Origin: Myxococcales bacterium
GTDB lineage: Bacteria > Myxococcota_A > Bradymonadia > UBA7976 > UBA1532
Direction of reading: 5' to 3'
Length of the DNA: 64,000 nt
NCBI GenBank assembly: GCA_020633555.1
Contig: JACKDL010000024.1
Location: 1-64,000, forward strand
A program made the position numbers and the translations under genes. This document shows, one piece after another, positions 55,277 to 63,834 of the stretch. Positions within the stretch are counted from its first letter, which is position 1; each line of letters starts with the position of its first letter. The notes under the pieces are model-generated. The model worked only from the letters and a program-made list of their open reading frames with translations, ran no database searches and was not told the DNA's origin.

Positions 55277-56526
55277 GGGGCCTCCGACGCCGGCGCGGCC
55301 GAGGCGGGCGCGGTGGTGGGCGCGGCGGCCGCGGTGGGCGCGAACGCCCTGGCGTTGGCGCGGATGGCTCGCAGCTTCGCGGCCTCGCCCCGGATGTAGC
55401 TCAGATCGGCCTGCAGGTGCGCGTAGCCGTGCCAGTGGGTGTAGTCGGGGCTGTTGTGGTAGGCGCCCTTGAAGGTGATCGAGTGGTGGAAGCGGGCCAT
55501 CTCGAAGAACCGCTGTTCGATGGCGCTCGTGTCGCTGTAGCCCTGCTGTCCGCCGAGCACGAAGGCGTGGCCGGCGACCGGGTTGGGGGGCCGGTCGGCG
55601 GGGGCGGGCTCGATGAGCCCCTCACCCTGCAACTCGCGCAGGATCTGGGCGGCCTCAGCCACCAGCGCGTCGGCCGTGCGCTTGATCTCGTCCCCGTCCT
55701 GCAGGGCGCGCCGGGCGAACCCCTCGGAGTGGCACTGGCGACAGATGACCAGCATGCGGGCGCGGTTGGTCTCGAAGGTGGCCCGGTCGATGACCGTGCT
55801 GGGGATGCCGGGATCCTCGCCCACCAGCACCGCGCCGCCCAGGCCGCGGCCCAGGGTGAGGTTGGCCGTGACGTCATGGCCGGACTCGCCGGTGAGGTGG
55901 CAGGTGACGCACGAAGGCGCGCCGGCGGTGTCGCCGCTGCGGTAGGCGATGCCGTGCTTGCTGGAGCGCCAGGCCTCGATCTGCGGATGGTCCGGGCCCA
56001 TGTGGCACGCCTCGCACGCCTCGGGCTCGCGGGCCTCGGCGGCGCTGAAGCGGTGCCCGCCGTGGCAGAGGTTGCAGCTCCCCTTGGTGCCGTCGGGCCA
56101 GACCTTGCCGATGTCGTGGCAGGCCAGGCACCCCTGCCGCTGCATGGCGGGTGGGGCGGCCTGGAACATCGCGTGTGCGCGGGCATCCACCTCGGAGTCT
56201 GCGTGCTTGCTGCGCGCAAACTCCTGGTACGCCTTGGCGTGGCACTCGGCGCACACCTTGGGCGAGACGTCGCCGTCCTGGGCGAACATGGCGTCGTGAT
56301 CGGTGCCGTGGCAGCCCTCGCAGCCCACGTCGGCGCCGAAGTGGGCGCTGTCCAGCCATTGATCCACGAGCCGCGCGTTGTGCTGACGGTGGCAGCCCAC
56401 GCAGCTCTGATCGTCGAAGTACTGCCGCGCCACCGGGATGTAGCGCCAGCCGACGATGGACAGCGGGATCAACACCGCCACGAGCGGCACCAGCAGGTGG
56501 AGCAGCGGAGTGCGGGGGCGCGTCAT
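55273..56526 (-). CDS. Hydroxylamine-oxidoreductase-like octahaem cytochrome c
   Basis: 417 residues from the ATG at 56526. One N-terminal membrane segment (about 10-30), eight CxxCH sites (CVGCH, CEGCH, CAECH, CLACH, CNLCH, CEACH, CVTCH, CRQCH) and the C-terminal HNSPDYTHWHGYAH characteristic of HAO-family octahaem proteins. The membrane anchor and the absence of a haoB-type neighbour point to the reductive or detoxifying HAO relatives (nitrite/hydroxylamine reduction) rather than classical nitrifier HAO. Whether a Tyr cross-links the catalytic haem cannot be told. First gene of a three-gene ATGA-coupled operon. Confidence 0.87.
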   Translation of the reverse strand: MTRPRTPLLHLLVPLVAVLIPLSIVGWRYIPVARQYFDDQSCVGCHRQHNARLVDQWLDSAHFGADVGCEGCHGTDHDAMFAQDGDVSPKVCAECHAKAYQEFARSKHADSEVDARAHAMFQAAPPAMQRQGCLACHDIGKVWPDGTKGSCNLCHGGHRFSAAEAREPEACEACHMGPDHPQIEAWRSSKHGIAYRSGDTAGAPSCVTCHLTGESGHDVTANLTLGRGLGGAVLVGEDPGIPSTVIDRATFETNRARMLVICRQCHSEGFARRALQDGDEIKRTADALVAEAAQILRELQGEGLIEPAPADRPPNPVAGHAFVLGGQQGYSDTSAIEQRFFEMARFHHSITFKGAYHNSPDYTHWHGYAHLQADLSYIRGEAAKLRAIRANARAFAPTAAAAPTTAPASAAPASEAP

Positions 56527-56570
56527 CGCCCGCCCTGTCGGCGCATTGGGGGGCCCGGGTGAGCCCGGGG

Positions 56571-57098
56571 TCAATCCTTGCGGGGGCTGGCGTGCCGGCG
56601 CCGGTAGGCAGGCTCGTTCGTCAGGTTCTTCGCGAGGTAGACGTGGGCCTCGTCGCGGCCGAAGCCGTGGCGACGGAAGAAGGCGCGGGCCACCTCGTTG
56701 TCGGCCGCGGTGTCCACCAGGACCATGCGCGCGCCGGCGTCGATGAATCGCCGTTCGAGTTGCTGGACCATGCGGGAGCCCAGGCCATGCCGGGCGTGCT
56801 CCGGTTCCACCCCGAGCCAGGCGAGGTAGCCATAGGTCCAGGCGCTCCGGCGCTTCTCGATCAGGTTGCCCAAGGCAAAGCCCGCGAAGGCCCCGTTCAC
56901 CGTCGCGACGAGGCACGTCTCGCGGTCCGTGTGGAACAGCTCGACCGGCACGTACTCGTCCCAGGTCCGATGCAGGGTCGTCCACCGGTCGGCCGTAAAG
57001 AGCCGCTCGCCCAGGTGGAAGATGGGGGCCAGATCCTCGATCTCGATGTCGCGGATCTCGATCACAGGCTCAGTGGACGATTGAGGCGTGCGGGGCAT
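56571..57098 (-). CDS. GNAT-family N-acetyltransferase
   Basis: 175 residues from the ATG at 57098 (AGGGAAAG upstream). GNAT fold: N-terminal EIRDIEIEDLAPIFHLGERLF, acetyl-CoA binding loop HARHGLGSRM (R/Q-x-x-G-x-G/A type), then DTAADNEVARAFFRRHGFGRD. Cytoplasmic; transfers acetyl from acetyl-CoA to an amine, possibly a protein N-terminus as in RimI relatives. It lies 44 bp upstream of the HAO-like operon on the same strand, perhaps co-transcribed. Confidence 0.88.
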   Translation of the reverse strand: MPRTPQSSTEPVIEIRDIEIEDLAPIFHLGERLFTADRWTTLHRTWDEYVPVELFHTDRETCLVATVNGAFAGFALGNLIEKRRSAWTYGYLAWLGVEPEHARHGLGSRMVQQLERRFIDAGARMVLVDTAADNEVARAFFRRHGFGRDEAHVYLAKNLTNEPAYRRRHASPRKD

Positions 57099-57398
57099 GA
57101 CTTTCCCTGGCTGGGGTCGCTCAGGCTGCGCTCCGAGGGCGCGCGACGCAAGGGCCTCTCGGGCGTCGCGTGTGGGCGCCGCGGGAGGTCCGGTGGATCC
57201 TCGGTTGGTGCCCGGGTTGGGCGGGGCGCGTCGGGGCGCCGAACACTGCGGGCGGATCGGGGGGCAACGGATCGTGTGCCCGAGTGGCCTCCGGAAGCGC
57301 GGGGGTAGTCGGACCCTTGTGGAAGCGCCCGCCCCCGATGGCACCAGTCAGGCCGTGCTTGCGCTGGATGTAGCGGGCCACCTGCTCGTGCGCTGCCG
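57099..57398. other. 300-bp intergenic stretch, possible coding remnant
   Basis: No clear gene. On the minus strand a frame running into this interval from the neighbouring lipoprotein's shadow reads AHEQVARYIQRKHGLTGAIG at about 57330-57395 and stays open to 57121, giving a protein-like stretch with no good start or ribosome site. It could be a decayed C-terminus or chance in G+C-rich DNA. No terminator hairpin with T-run was found. Confidence 0.3.
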
Positions 57399-60300
57399 TC
57401 AGGGGGCCTCGAACGCGAGGTCGACGACGTAGGCGCCGCGGCCGGCGCCGTCGGCGTCCACCACCAGCCCGTAGTCGCCCGGCTGGAGCACGGTGTCCAG
57501 GCCCGGGCCAGCCCCGCACACGGGGGCGCCGAAGCAGTCGTCCGCGGTCAGCGACAGCACGGGCGCGAAGGCGTCGGAACGGGCGGTGGCCCGCAGCCGT
57601 ACCGGGGCCACCACGTCGAACTGCAGGACCTGATCGGCGCCGCCGACGGCCGCCCCGCAGGCCGCCGCGTTGAACCCGTCCGCCGCGCCGCTCGTGTCGC
57701 CCGCCACCTGGCGCTGATCGCCCGCGGCGAAGGTCGGGCGGGCCCCGCCGGGGAAGCACATGTCCTCGAAGGCGACCGGCGCTGCGTCGGGGGTGGCGGT
57801 GAGGTTGAGCTGCCCGCCGCCCTGGGCCAGCGCCACGTAGGCGCCCGGGAGCAGCCGCGCCACCACCAGGGGCTCGAACCCGGCCTCGCACTGGAACTCG
57901 GTGGCGGGATCGGCACAGACCGCCCGCAGGCTGACCGCGCTCATGGGGCCACCGCCCGTCAGACGCAGCTCCACCTGCGAGGGCTCGTCCAGCACGAAGC
58001 CGAAGGCGCCCACGGGCGCGGCGGGGTCGAGGCACACACCGCCCAGCGCTGCACCCGCGCCGTCCACCGGCGCCTGAGCGGGCTGGCCGGCCACCAGCGG
58101 CTCGGGCGCAGCGCAGACCGCGGGCGGCCCGTCGGCGCTCAGGCTGGCCTGGATGCGCCCGGCGTAGGGGCCGTCCACCACCACGAAGTAGGTGCCCGCC
58201 TCGACGGCGTGCTCCAGCCGGTCCCCCGCGAGCGGCGTGCAGGCCAGCGGCACCGCGGCGCAGTCGCCGTAGAGCATGAGCCCCGCCGTGGGATCGGGGT
58301 CGAGCAGCGACACAGCCAGCCGGCCCGCGCGCGGCACTTGCACCTGGAAGACCCGATCCGGGCTGCCCGCGCCACGGCAGGCGGGGGCAAACGCCTCGGG
58401 ACCCGCCGCGATCTGGGCCGCCGTGGGCTGATCCAGCGCCAGGGGGGTGGCGGCGGCGCACGCAGCCGCCCCATCCAACCGGGTCCGCACGGTCAAGGTG
58501 TAGTCGCCCTCGCCGGTCACCCGGATCCGCGCAGGCGCGTCCACCGTGGCCGGCGCCGGCTGGCCGTTCACGGTCGCCAGCGCGCCCTGGATGGACACCT
58601 CGATCCGCCCCGGGCCCGGCACCCGGAACCAGTCCTCGTCCCGGGGACACAGGGTCCCGTGGATGATCCCGTCGCCCACGGCGCGGGCGTTGGCCTCGAC
58701 GTCGTTGCGCCAGGGGCGGTCGTACGGGTCGTCGGCGCAGGCGGGGCCCGCGTCCACGAGCAGGCGGTAGGCGCCGCTGCCACCGACGGGCGCGCGCACC
58801 TCCAACAGATACTCGCCGGGGCCAGCGCTCACCCAGGCCTCGCCCGGCGTGGCCACGCTGACGTCCACCGGATCGGCCGCCGGGGCGTCGGCGCGCCGCA
58901 GGGCGAGCTGCAAGGGCGGGAGGGCCACGTTGAAGCGGGCCACCACGGTCACGCCGTCGGCGCCGCCCACGCGGAACCAGTCGGCCCGGGCCTCACAGGC
59001 GCGCAGGTCGAGCAGATCCACCTGGCCCAGCGACACAGCGTCCTGGGCGGCGTGGTTGCCGGCCAGCCGATCCTCTTCGCAGTCGCCCACCGCGCAGGCT
59101 CCCAGGCTGCAGACGTGGCCCGGCACGCAGTCGGCACCTTCGGCGCAGTCCACCGCGTCACTGCAGGCGCCGTCGAGGCAGCGCTGCGCCCCCGGGCAGT
59201 CGCCGTCGACCCGGCAGCCTGCGCACAGGCCGTCGGCGCCGCAGACGCCCGGGCAGTCGGCGTCCTGCACACAGGGGCCGGGGGCCACGCAGCGGCGGCC
59301 CAGGGGCTGCCAGCCCGCGGGGCAGTTGGCCGCCACGGCGGCCTCGCAGGCGAACTCGACGCAGCGCTGATCCGGGCAGGCGCTGTGCGCGTCGCAGGCC
59401 ACCTCCCGACACTCGGCCAGCCGGCACAGGCGGCCGCCCAGGCACTCCGCGTCGTCGCTGCACTGCGCAGGCTCACCGCACAGGGCGTCGTCACCGCACG
59501 CCTGGCCATCGGGGCACAGGCCGTCGGGGCAGGGATCCACGCACGCGCCCATGGTGGGGCTGCACACCCGGCCAAGGTCGCAGTCGGCCTCGGCGGCGCA
59601 GCGGGCGCCCTCCACGCACAGGCCGTCCACGCAAGCGCGGGCGCCCAGGCACTGGCCCTCGACGCAGCGGTCGGTGCACAGGCCGTCCACGCAGCGGCGG
59701 TCCCCCAGGCAGTCCAACGCGCTGTTGCAGCGGGCGGGCTCGGCGCAGCGGCCGGCCTCGCAGCGCATGGCGCCGGGGCAGTCGGCGGCCTCGACACAGG
59801 GGGCGATGCACCCGCCGTCCACGCAGATCCGGCCGGCGAAGCAGCCGGCGTCGCCCACGCACGGGCTGGCCTCGACGCAGGCGCCGCTGAGGCCGTCGCA
59901 CACCTGCTGCCCGGCGCAGTCGCCCGCGACGCAGCGATCGGCGCACGCACCGTCCGCGCCGCAGATACGGTCGCCCAGGCAGTCCAGGGGGCCGCTGCAG
60001 CGGGCGGGCTCGGCGCAGCGGCCGGCCTCGCACAGTTGGGCGCCGGCACAGTCGGCCGCCTCGCGGCAGGGCTCCACGCAGGCGCCGTCGTCGCAGCGCC
60101 GGCCCGGGAAGCAGCCGGCGTCACCGGCGCAGGGGGCGGCCTCACCGCAGCGGCCGCTGGCGTCGTCGCACACCAGGCCGCCCGGGCAGCCGGCCACGCC
60201 GCAGGGGTCCTGGCACGTGCCGCCCGCGCACACCCGCGCCTGCAAGCAGTCCACGTTGGCCTGGCAGACTTCGGGCTCGGCGCATCGGCCCGCCTGGCAG

Positions 60301-60950
60301 GCCTGGGCCCCGGCGCAGTCTGCGGCTTCGGCGCAGGGCGTGGCGCAGGTGCTGTCCTGGCACACGCGGCCGGGCAGGCAGTCCACGTCGGCCGCGCAGG
60401 GGCCGTCCCCCTCGACGCAGCGGCCCGTGGCCCCGTCGCAACGCTGCTGGCCGGGGCAGGAGCCCGCCATGCAGCGCGGGGCACACAGGCCCTCCAGGCA
60501 GATCTCGTCGCCGCAGTCCAGGTCGCGTTGGCAGTCGCGGGTGGTGGTGCACAGCCGGGTCTGGGGGTCGCAGCGCTCGCCCTCACCGAGGCAGTCGCCG
60601 TCCACCATGCAGCGGTCGGTGCAGGCCCCTGCCACGCAGGCCCGATCGGCCAGGCAGTCCACGTCGCCGGCACAGGCCGCGGGCTCCACGCAGCGGCCCT
60701 GCGCGTCGCAGGTCTGCTGGCCCGGGCAGGGGCAGCCCAGGTCGACGGCCAGCATGTCGCCGCCCGCGTCGGCGGGCGCCATGTCTGCCACCCGCTGATC
60801 GAGGCCGGTGCTCAGATCAACGGGCACCCGCATGTCGGCCGAGGCGGCCTGCATGTCGGGATCGGGGGAGGGTGTCGGGGCGGACTCGCCGTCGTCGCAC
60901 GCCCAGACGGTCGCGACGAGGGCCAGCGCCCAGAGGTTTCGGGTGCGCAC
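57399..60950 (-). CDS. Giant Cys-rich lipoprotein
   Basis: 1183 residues; GTG start at 60950 with CGGAG upstream. Lipobox VWAC then Asp-Asp, an Asp/Met linker (about 25-70). Then roughly 550 residues of short Cys-rich repeats (patterns such as DCLxxRxCVxGxC and CAEPARC; about 73-625) that must be heavily disulphide-bonded. The C-terminal 550 residues hold four PPC-like beta domains (DWFRVxG...Y.L.V patterns). The architecture is common among large Myxococcota surface proteins of unknown function. Adhesion or protective coat roles are guesses. Its gene is followed 18 bp upstream by the ficolin-like gene on the same strand. Confidence 0.8.
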   Translation of the reverse strand: MRTRNLWALALVATVWACDDGESAPTPSPDPDMQAASADMRVPVDLSTGLDQRVADMAPADAGGDMLAVDLGCPCPGQQTCDAQGRCVEPAACAGDVDCLADRACVAGACTDRCMVDGDCLGEGERCDPQTRLCTTTRDCQRDLDCGDEICLEGLCAPRCMAGSCPGQQRCDGATGRCVEGDGPCAADVDCLPGRVCQDSTCATPCAEAADCAGAQACQAGRCAEPEVCQANVDCLQARVCAGGTCQDPCGVAGCPGGLVCDDASGRCGEAAPCAGDAGCFPGRRCDDGACVEPCREAADCAGAQLCEAGRCAEPARCSGPLDCLGDRICGADGACADRCVAGDCAGQQVCDGLSGACVEASPCVGDAGCFAGRICVDGGCIAPCVEAADCPGAMRCEAGRCAEPARCNSALDCLGDRRCVDGLCTDRCVEGQCLGARACVDGLCVEGARCAAEADCDLGRVCSPTMGACVDPCPDGLCPDGQACGDDALCGEPAQCSDDAECLGGRLCRLAECREVACDAHSACPDQRCVEFACEAAVAANCPAGWQPLGRRCVAPGPCVQDADCPGVCGADGLCAGCRVDGDCPGAQRCLDGACSDAVDCAEGADCVPGHVCSLGACAVGDCEEDRLAGNHAAQDAVSLGQVDLLDLRACEARADWFRVGGADGVTVVARFNVALPPLQLALRRADAPAADPVDVSVATPGEAWVSAGPGEYLLEVRAPVGGSGAYRLLVDAGPACADDPYDRPWRNDVEANARAVGDGIIHGTLCPRDEDWFRVPGPGRIEVSIQGALATVNGQPAPATVDAPARIRVTGEGDYTLTVRTRLDGAAACAAATPLALDQPTAAQIAAGPEAFAPACRGAGSPDRVFQVQVPRAGRLAVSLLDPDPTAGLMLYGDCAAVPLACTPLAGDRLEHAVEAGTYFVVVDGPYAGRIQASLSADGPPAVCAAPEPLVAGQPAQAPVDGAGAALGGVCLDPAAPVGAFGFVLDEPSQVELRLTGGGPMSAVSLRAVCADPATEFQCEAGFEPLVVARLLPGAYVALAQGGGQLNLTATPDAAPVAFEDMCFPGGARPTFAAGDQRQVAGDTSGAADGFNAAACGAAVGGADQVLQFDVVAPVRLRATARSDAFAPVLSLTADDCFGAPVCGAGPGLDTVLQPGDYGLVVDADGAGRGAYVVDLAFEAP

Positions 60951-60968
60951 GGTGGACTCCGAGGGAGG

Positions 60969-63701
60969 TCAGTTCAGCTCGCGCACGAACATGTGCCCGC
61001 TGTAGTGCCAGTCGTTCGGCCCGCCCATGCCCGAGCCGTAGTAGAAGCTGTAGTGGTAGTTGGTGGCGCCCCGGGGCACGTCGCGCAAGTACGCGTAATT
61101 GCTCTCGTGCAGCAGCGTCAGGTAGTTGTTGTTCGACGCCCGGGGGTACCAGTAATAGATGCCCGAGGCCGAGTTGCCGCCCACGTCCGTCCAGTTGTCG
61201 CCCGGGTTCAGCTTGTAATACAGGTTGTCGCCCGTCACCAGGTCCTGGCTGGTGGTGCTGTTGGGCATCACGGTCCGGTCCTTCACCCGGTAGATCACCT
61301 TCGCGCTGGTGCCGCTGAAGTCGCCCAGGTAGGGCAGGCCACGGCCCAGCAGCACGCTCATCTCGAGCGGGAAGCTCACCGCCGAGAGCAGCCGCCAGTC
61401 GGCCCAGGCCCCCGCGCTGTCGGGATCGCCGATGTAGGCGGCGTTGCCGATGGCCACGTTGTCGCGGGCGTGCATGTACAGATCGTAGTCGCGGTTCTCG
61501 TGGCCGGCCGGCGCGTTCTGGTAGCCGGGGTGCCGGTAGAAGCTCACCAGCGTCCAGCCGCCGCCGTTGCTGTGCATGTCGCAGAAGGCCTTGATGTCGC
61601 CGGCGGGGGTCCGCAGCCGGTACCAGCCGCTGCCGATGTCGCCCCGGTACGCCTTGCCGGCGGGCGGGTTGCGGTACTGCTTGCAGGTGGCCGACAGGGA
61701 GTTGTCGGCCCAGGTGCGCACCCCATCGGCGCCCAGCGCGAGGCGGATCTCGTTGGCCTCGGCCGCGGCCGGCGGCGCGGTCTCACGGATCAGGATCTTG
61801 GCGCTGTGGTGCCAGGAGTTGTTGCCGCCCATGCCGGCGCCCCAGTAGGCGCTGTGCTGGTGGTTGGTGGCGCCGCGGCCGTCCAGGTAGCGGTAGTTGC
61901 TCGCGTGGAACAGCACCAGGTAGTTGTCGTTGGGGTGGCGGGTGTACCAGTAGTACGTGCCCGAGCTGGTGTTGCCCCCCACGTCGGCCCAGGCGTCGCC
62001 CGGGTTGCGCTTCCAGTACAGGTTGTCGCCGGTGGTCAGGTCCTGATCGGTGCCGTAGTTGGGGAGCTGGTCCGCGGTCTTCACCCGGTAGATCACCTTG
62101 CGGTCGTAGTTCTCCCAGCCGCTGCTGAAGTCGTTCATGTCGAGCACCACCGCCATCTCGGCGGGGAAGCCGATGCCGTCCAGCGACCGCCAGTCCATCC
62201 ACGGCCCCGGGCTGTTCGGATCGCCGTAGTAGCCCTCGAGCCCGAAGGCCTGCCGGGTGCGGGAGCGCATGTAGTAGGCGTAGTCGCGGTTGTCGATGTC
62301 GCCCGGCGCGTTGCCGTTGCCGGGGTAGCGGTAGTGGCCCAGCACGGTCCAGCCGCCGCCGGCGGTGGTCATGTCGCAGTAGGCCTTGAAGCGCCCGCGG
62401 CCCGTGTCCAGCCAGTAGGGGCCGTCCCGGCCGTCGCCGAAGTCCACGTCCTCGAGGTAGGCCTTGCAGCTACGCGCCGAGGTGCCATCGGACCAGCGCC
62501 GGGCGCCGTCCACGATGACGATGCGCTTGCCGGCGACGCCACCCCCGCCGCCCGACAGGGGCACCCAGGCGCTGCCGTCGCAGCCCATGAAGTGGCCGGC
62601 GGCGGTGTTGAAGTACACCTGGCCCGCCGTGGCGGCGGTGCAGGCCACCGGATCGGCGTTCGTGCGACGAAGCTGCAGCGCGCTGTTCAGGGCCAGGGCG
62701 CCGGTCACGGTGAGGTTGTTCACCTCGGCGTCGGCGCCCACGCGCAGGAGCTGGGTGGAGTCCAGGCCGTCCAGGCGGTCGGCGTCCAGGCCCGAGCCCG
62801 AGCCGTCCACGGTGATGAGCAGGGCCAGGATCTGGGCGGCGGTGCGCACGAACTCGCTGGAGTCGAAGCCGTCGAGCCGGTCGGCGTCCACGCCCGAGCC
62901 GGTGCCGTCCACGGTCTTCAGGCCGTCGAGGATCTGCTGGGCCGTGGTGACGAACTGGGTGGAGTCCAGGCCGTCGAGGCGATCGGCGTCCACCCCCGAG
63001 CCGGCGCCGTCGGCCTGGCGGATCAGGGCGTTGATGTCGGCGGGCGTCTTGGGGAAGGCCGTGCTGTCCAGGCCGTCCAGGCGGTCGGCGTCGATGCCGG
63101 AGCCGCTGCCGTCCACCTGCACGAGCTTGTCGCGCACCTGCTGGGGGGTGTCGGGGGAGCCGTCGCCGCCCGCCGCGCCCGCCGGACCCTGCGGCCCTTG
63201 CGGGCCCTCGGGCCCCTGGGGACCGCGGGGACCCACCAGCCCGGAGGGCGGGCCCACCCACTCACCGTTGGAGTTGACGATCAGGGTGTTGCCGATGGTG
63301 ATGCTGCTGGGGTGGATGTCGCCGGTGACGTCCACGGCCACGTCCGCCGAGAAGGCCGCGGGCACCTTGCGCAGGGGGTGGCGGGGCACCAGCTCGGCGC
63401 CGCCGTCGATGCTGACGCCCACCCACACCTGGTCCCGGGCCATCAGGACCGGGTTCAGCGCTTGCACGGCGCCGATGGCCACCGCGTAGTAGCCGTCGAA
63501 GAACTCCACGGCGTTGTGCAGCTCGTCAAAGAGGGCTGCGCCCCCCACGGCCCCGTCGTACAGGCGGACCCGCACCGAGTGTCGGCCGTCGTAGGGCGCC
63601 CCGTTGGCGTCGAAGACCAGGCCCTCCTGGTTCATCTCGTTGGGCAGCGCGAAGGCCAGCAGCGGCAAGCACAGCAGCGTGGTGATCAGTCCCCAGCGCA
63701 T
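60969..63701 (-). CDS. Ficolin-like secreted protein: collagen stretch plus two fibrinogen-like domains
   Basis: 910 residues; GGGGGGAA before the ATG at 63701. A cleavable signal peptide without lipobox, so secreted. N-terminal beta domain (about 20-140); a short collagen-like Gly-x-y run (GPRGPQGPEGPQGPQGPAG, about 157-180). Four repeats of about 34 residues centred on DADRLDGLDST, a motif known from phage tail fibres and bacterial surface proteins. Then two fibrinogen-C-like domains (about 409-640 and 670-910), each with a KAYCDM/KAFCDM plus GGGWT core. The order collagen then fibrinogen domain is that of animal ficolins. Carbohydrate or acetyl-group binding is an inference from that fold. 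Confidence 0.85.
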   Translation of the reverse strand: MRWGLITTLLCLPLLAFALPNEMNQEGLVFDANGAPYDGRHSVRVRLYDGAVGGAALFDELHNAVEFFDGYYAVAIGAVQALNPVLMARDQVWVGVSIDGGAELVPRHPLRKVPAAFSADVAVDVTGDIHPSSITIGNTLIVNSNGEWVGPPSGLVGPRGPQGPEGPQGPQGPAGAAGGDGSPDTPQQVRDKLVQVDGSGSGIDADRLDGLDSTAFPKTPADINALIRQADGAGSGVDADRLDGLDSTQFVTTAQQILDGLKTVDGTGSGVDADRLDGFDSSEFVRTAAQILALLITVDGSGSGLDADRLDGLDSTQLLRVGADAEVNNLTVTGALALNSALQLRRTNADPVACTAATAGQVYFNTAAGHFMGCDGSAWVPLSGGGGGVAGKRIVIVDGARRWSDGTSARSCKAYLEDVDFGDGRDGPYWLDTGRGRFKAYCDMTTAGGGWTVLGHYRYPGNGNAPGDIDNRDYAYYMRSRTRQAFGLEGYYGDPNSPGPWMDWRSLDGIGFPAEMAVVLDMNDFSSGWENYDRKVIYRVKTADQLPNYGTDQDLTTGDNLYWKRNPGDAWADVGGNTSSGTYYWYTRHPNDNYLVLFHASNYRYLDGRGATNHQHSAYWGAGMGGNNSWHHSAKILIRETAPPAAAEANEIRLALGADGVRTWADNSLSATCKQYRNPPAGKAYRGDIGSGWYRLRTPAGDIKAFCDMHSNGGGWTLVSFYRHPGYQNAPAGHENRDYDLYMHARDNVAIGNAAYIGDPDSAGAWADWRLLSAVSFPLEMSVLLGRGLPYLGDFSGTSAKVIYRVKDRTVMPNSTTSQDLVTGDNLYYKLNPGDNWTDVGGNSASGIYYWYPRASNNNYLTLLHESNYAYLRDVPRGATNYHYSFYYGSGMGGPNDWHYSGHMFVRELN
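62748..63118. repeat. Four ~102-bp coding repeats (DADRLDGLDST)
   Basis: Four tandem units in the ficolin-like gene, each encoding VDGxGSGxDADRLDGxDST plus a variable helix-like tail. DNA identity is visible but incomplete, so the duplication is old. They likely form a trimeric or beta-rich stalk between the collagen run and the fibrinogen domains. Confidence 0.8.
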
Positions 63702-63834
63702 GGACGTTCCCCCCGAACCTCTCCAGGTGGGATGCTAACATAATATTCCGCCCTGGGTTTACATCATTCGACGAAGGGGTTGACCGGCGTCGGGCGGCCC
63801 GTTCTGCTCCCTCGGCCAACACCAGGAGTCTTCC
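63702..63834. promoter_or_regulatory. A/T-rich divergent promoter region
   Basis: 133-bp spacer between divergent starts. The patch 63734-63770 (TAACATAATATTCC and TTTACATCATTC) is by far the most A/T-rich stretch in the vicinity and probably contains the promoters for both the ficolin-like and the glyoxalase-like gene. A TATTAT hexamer on the minus strand may be a -10 element; no matching -35 was identified with confidence. Confidence 0.4.

Noticed and set aside
58209..63743. Very long open frame on the plus strand (over 1800 codons) opposite two secreted-protein genes
   Set aside because: Composition is His/Gly/Ala/Val-rich without any domain, signal peptide or ribosome site; it is a shadow created by high third-position G+C in the minus-strand genes, which carry clear signal peptides and domains.
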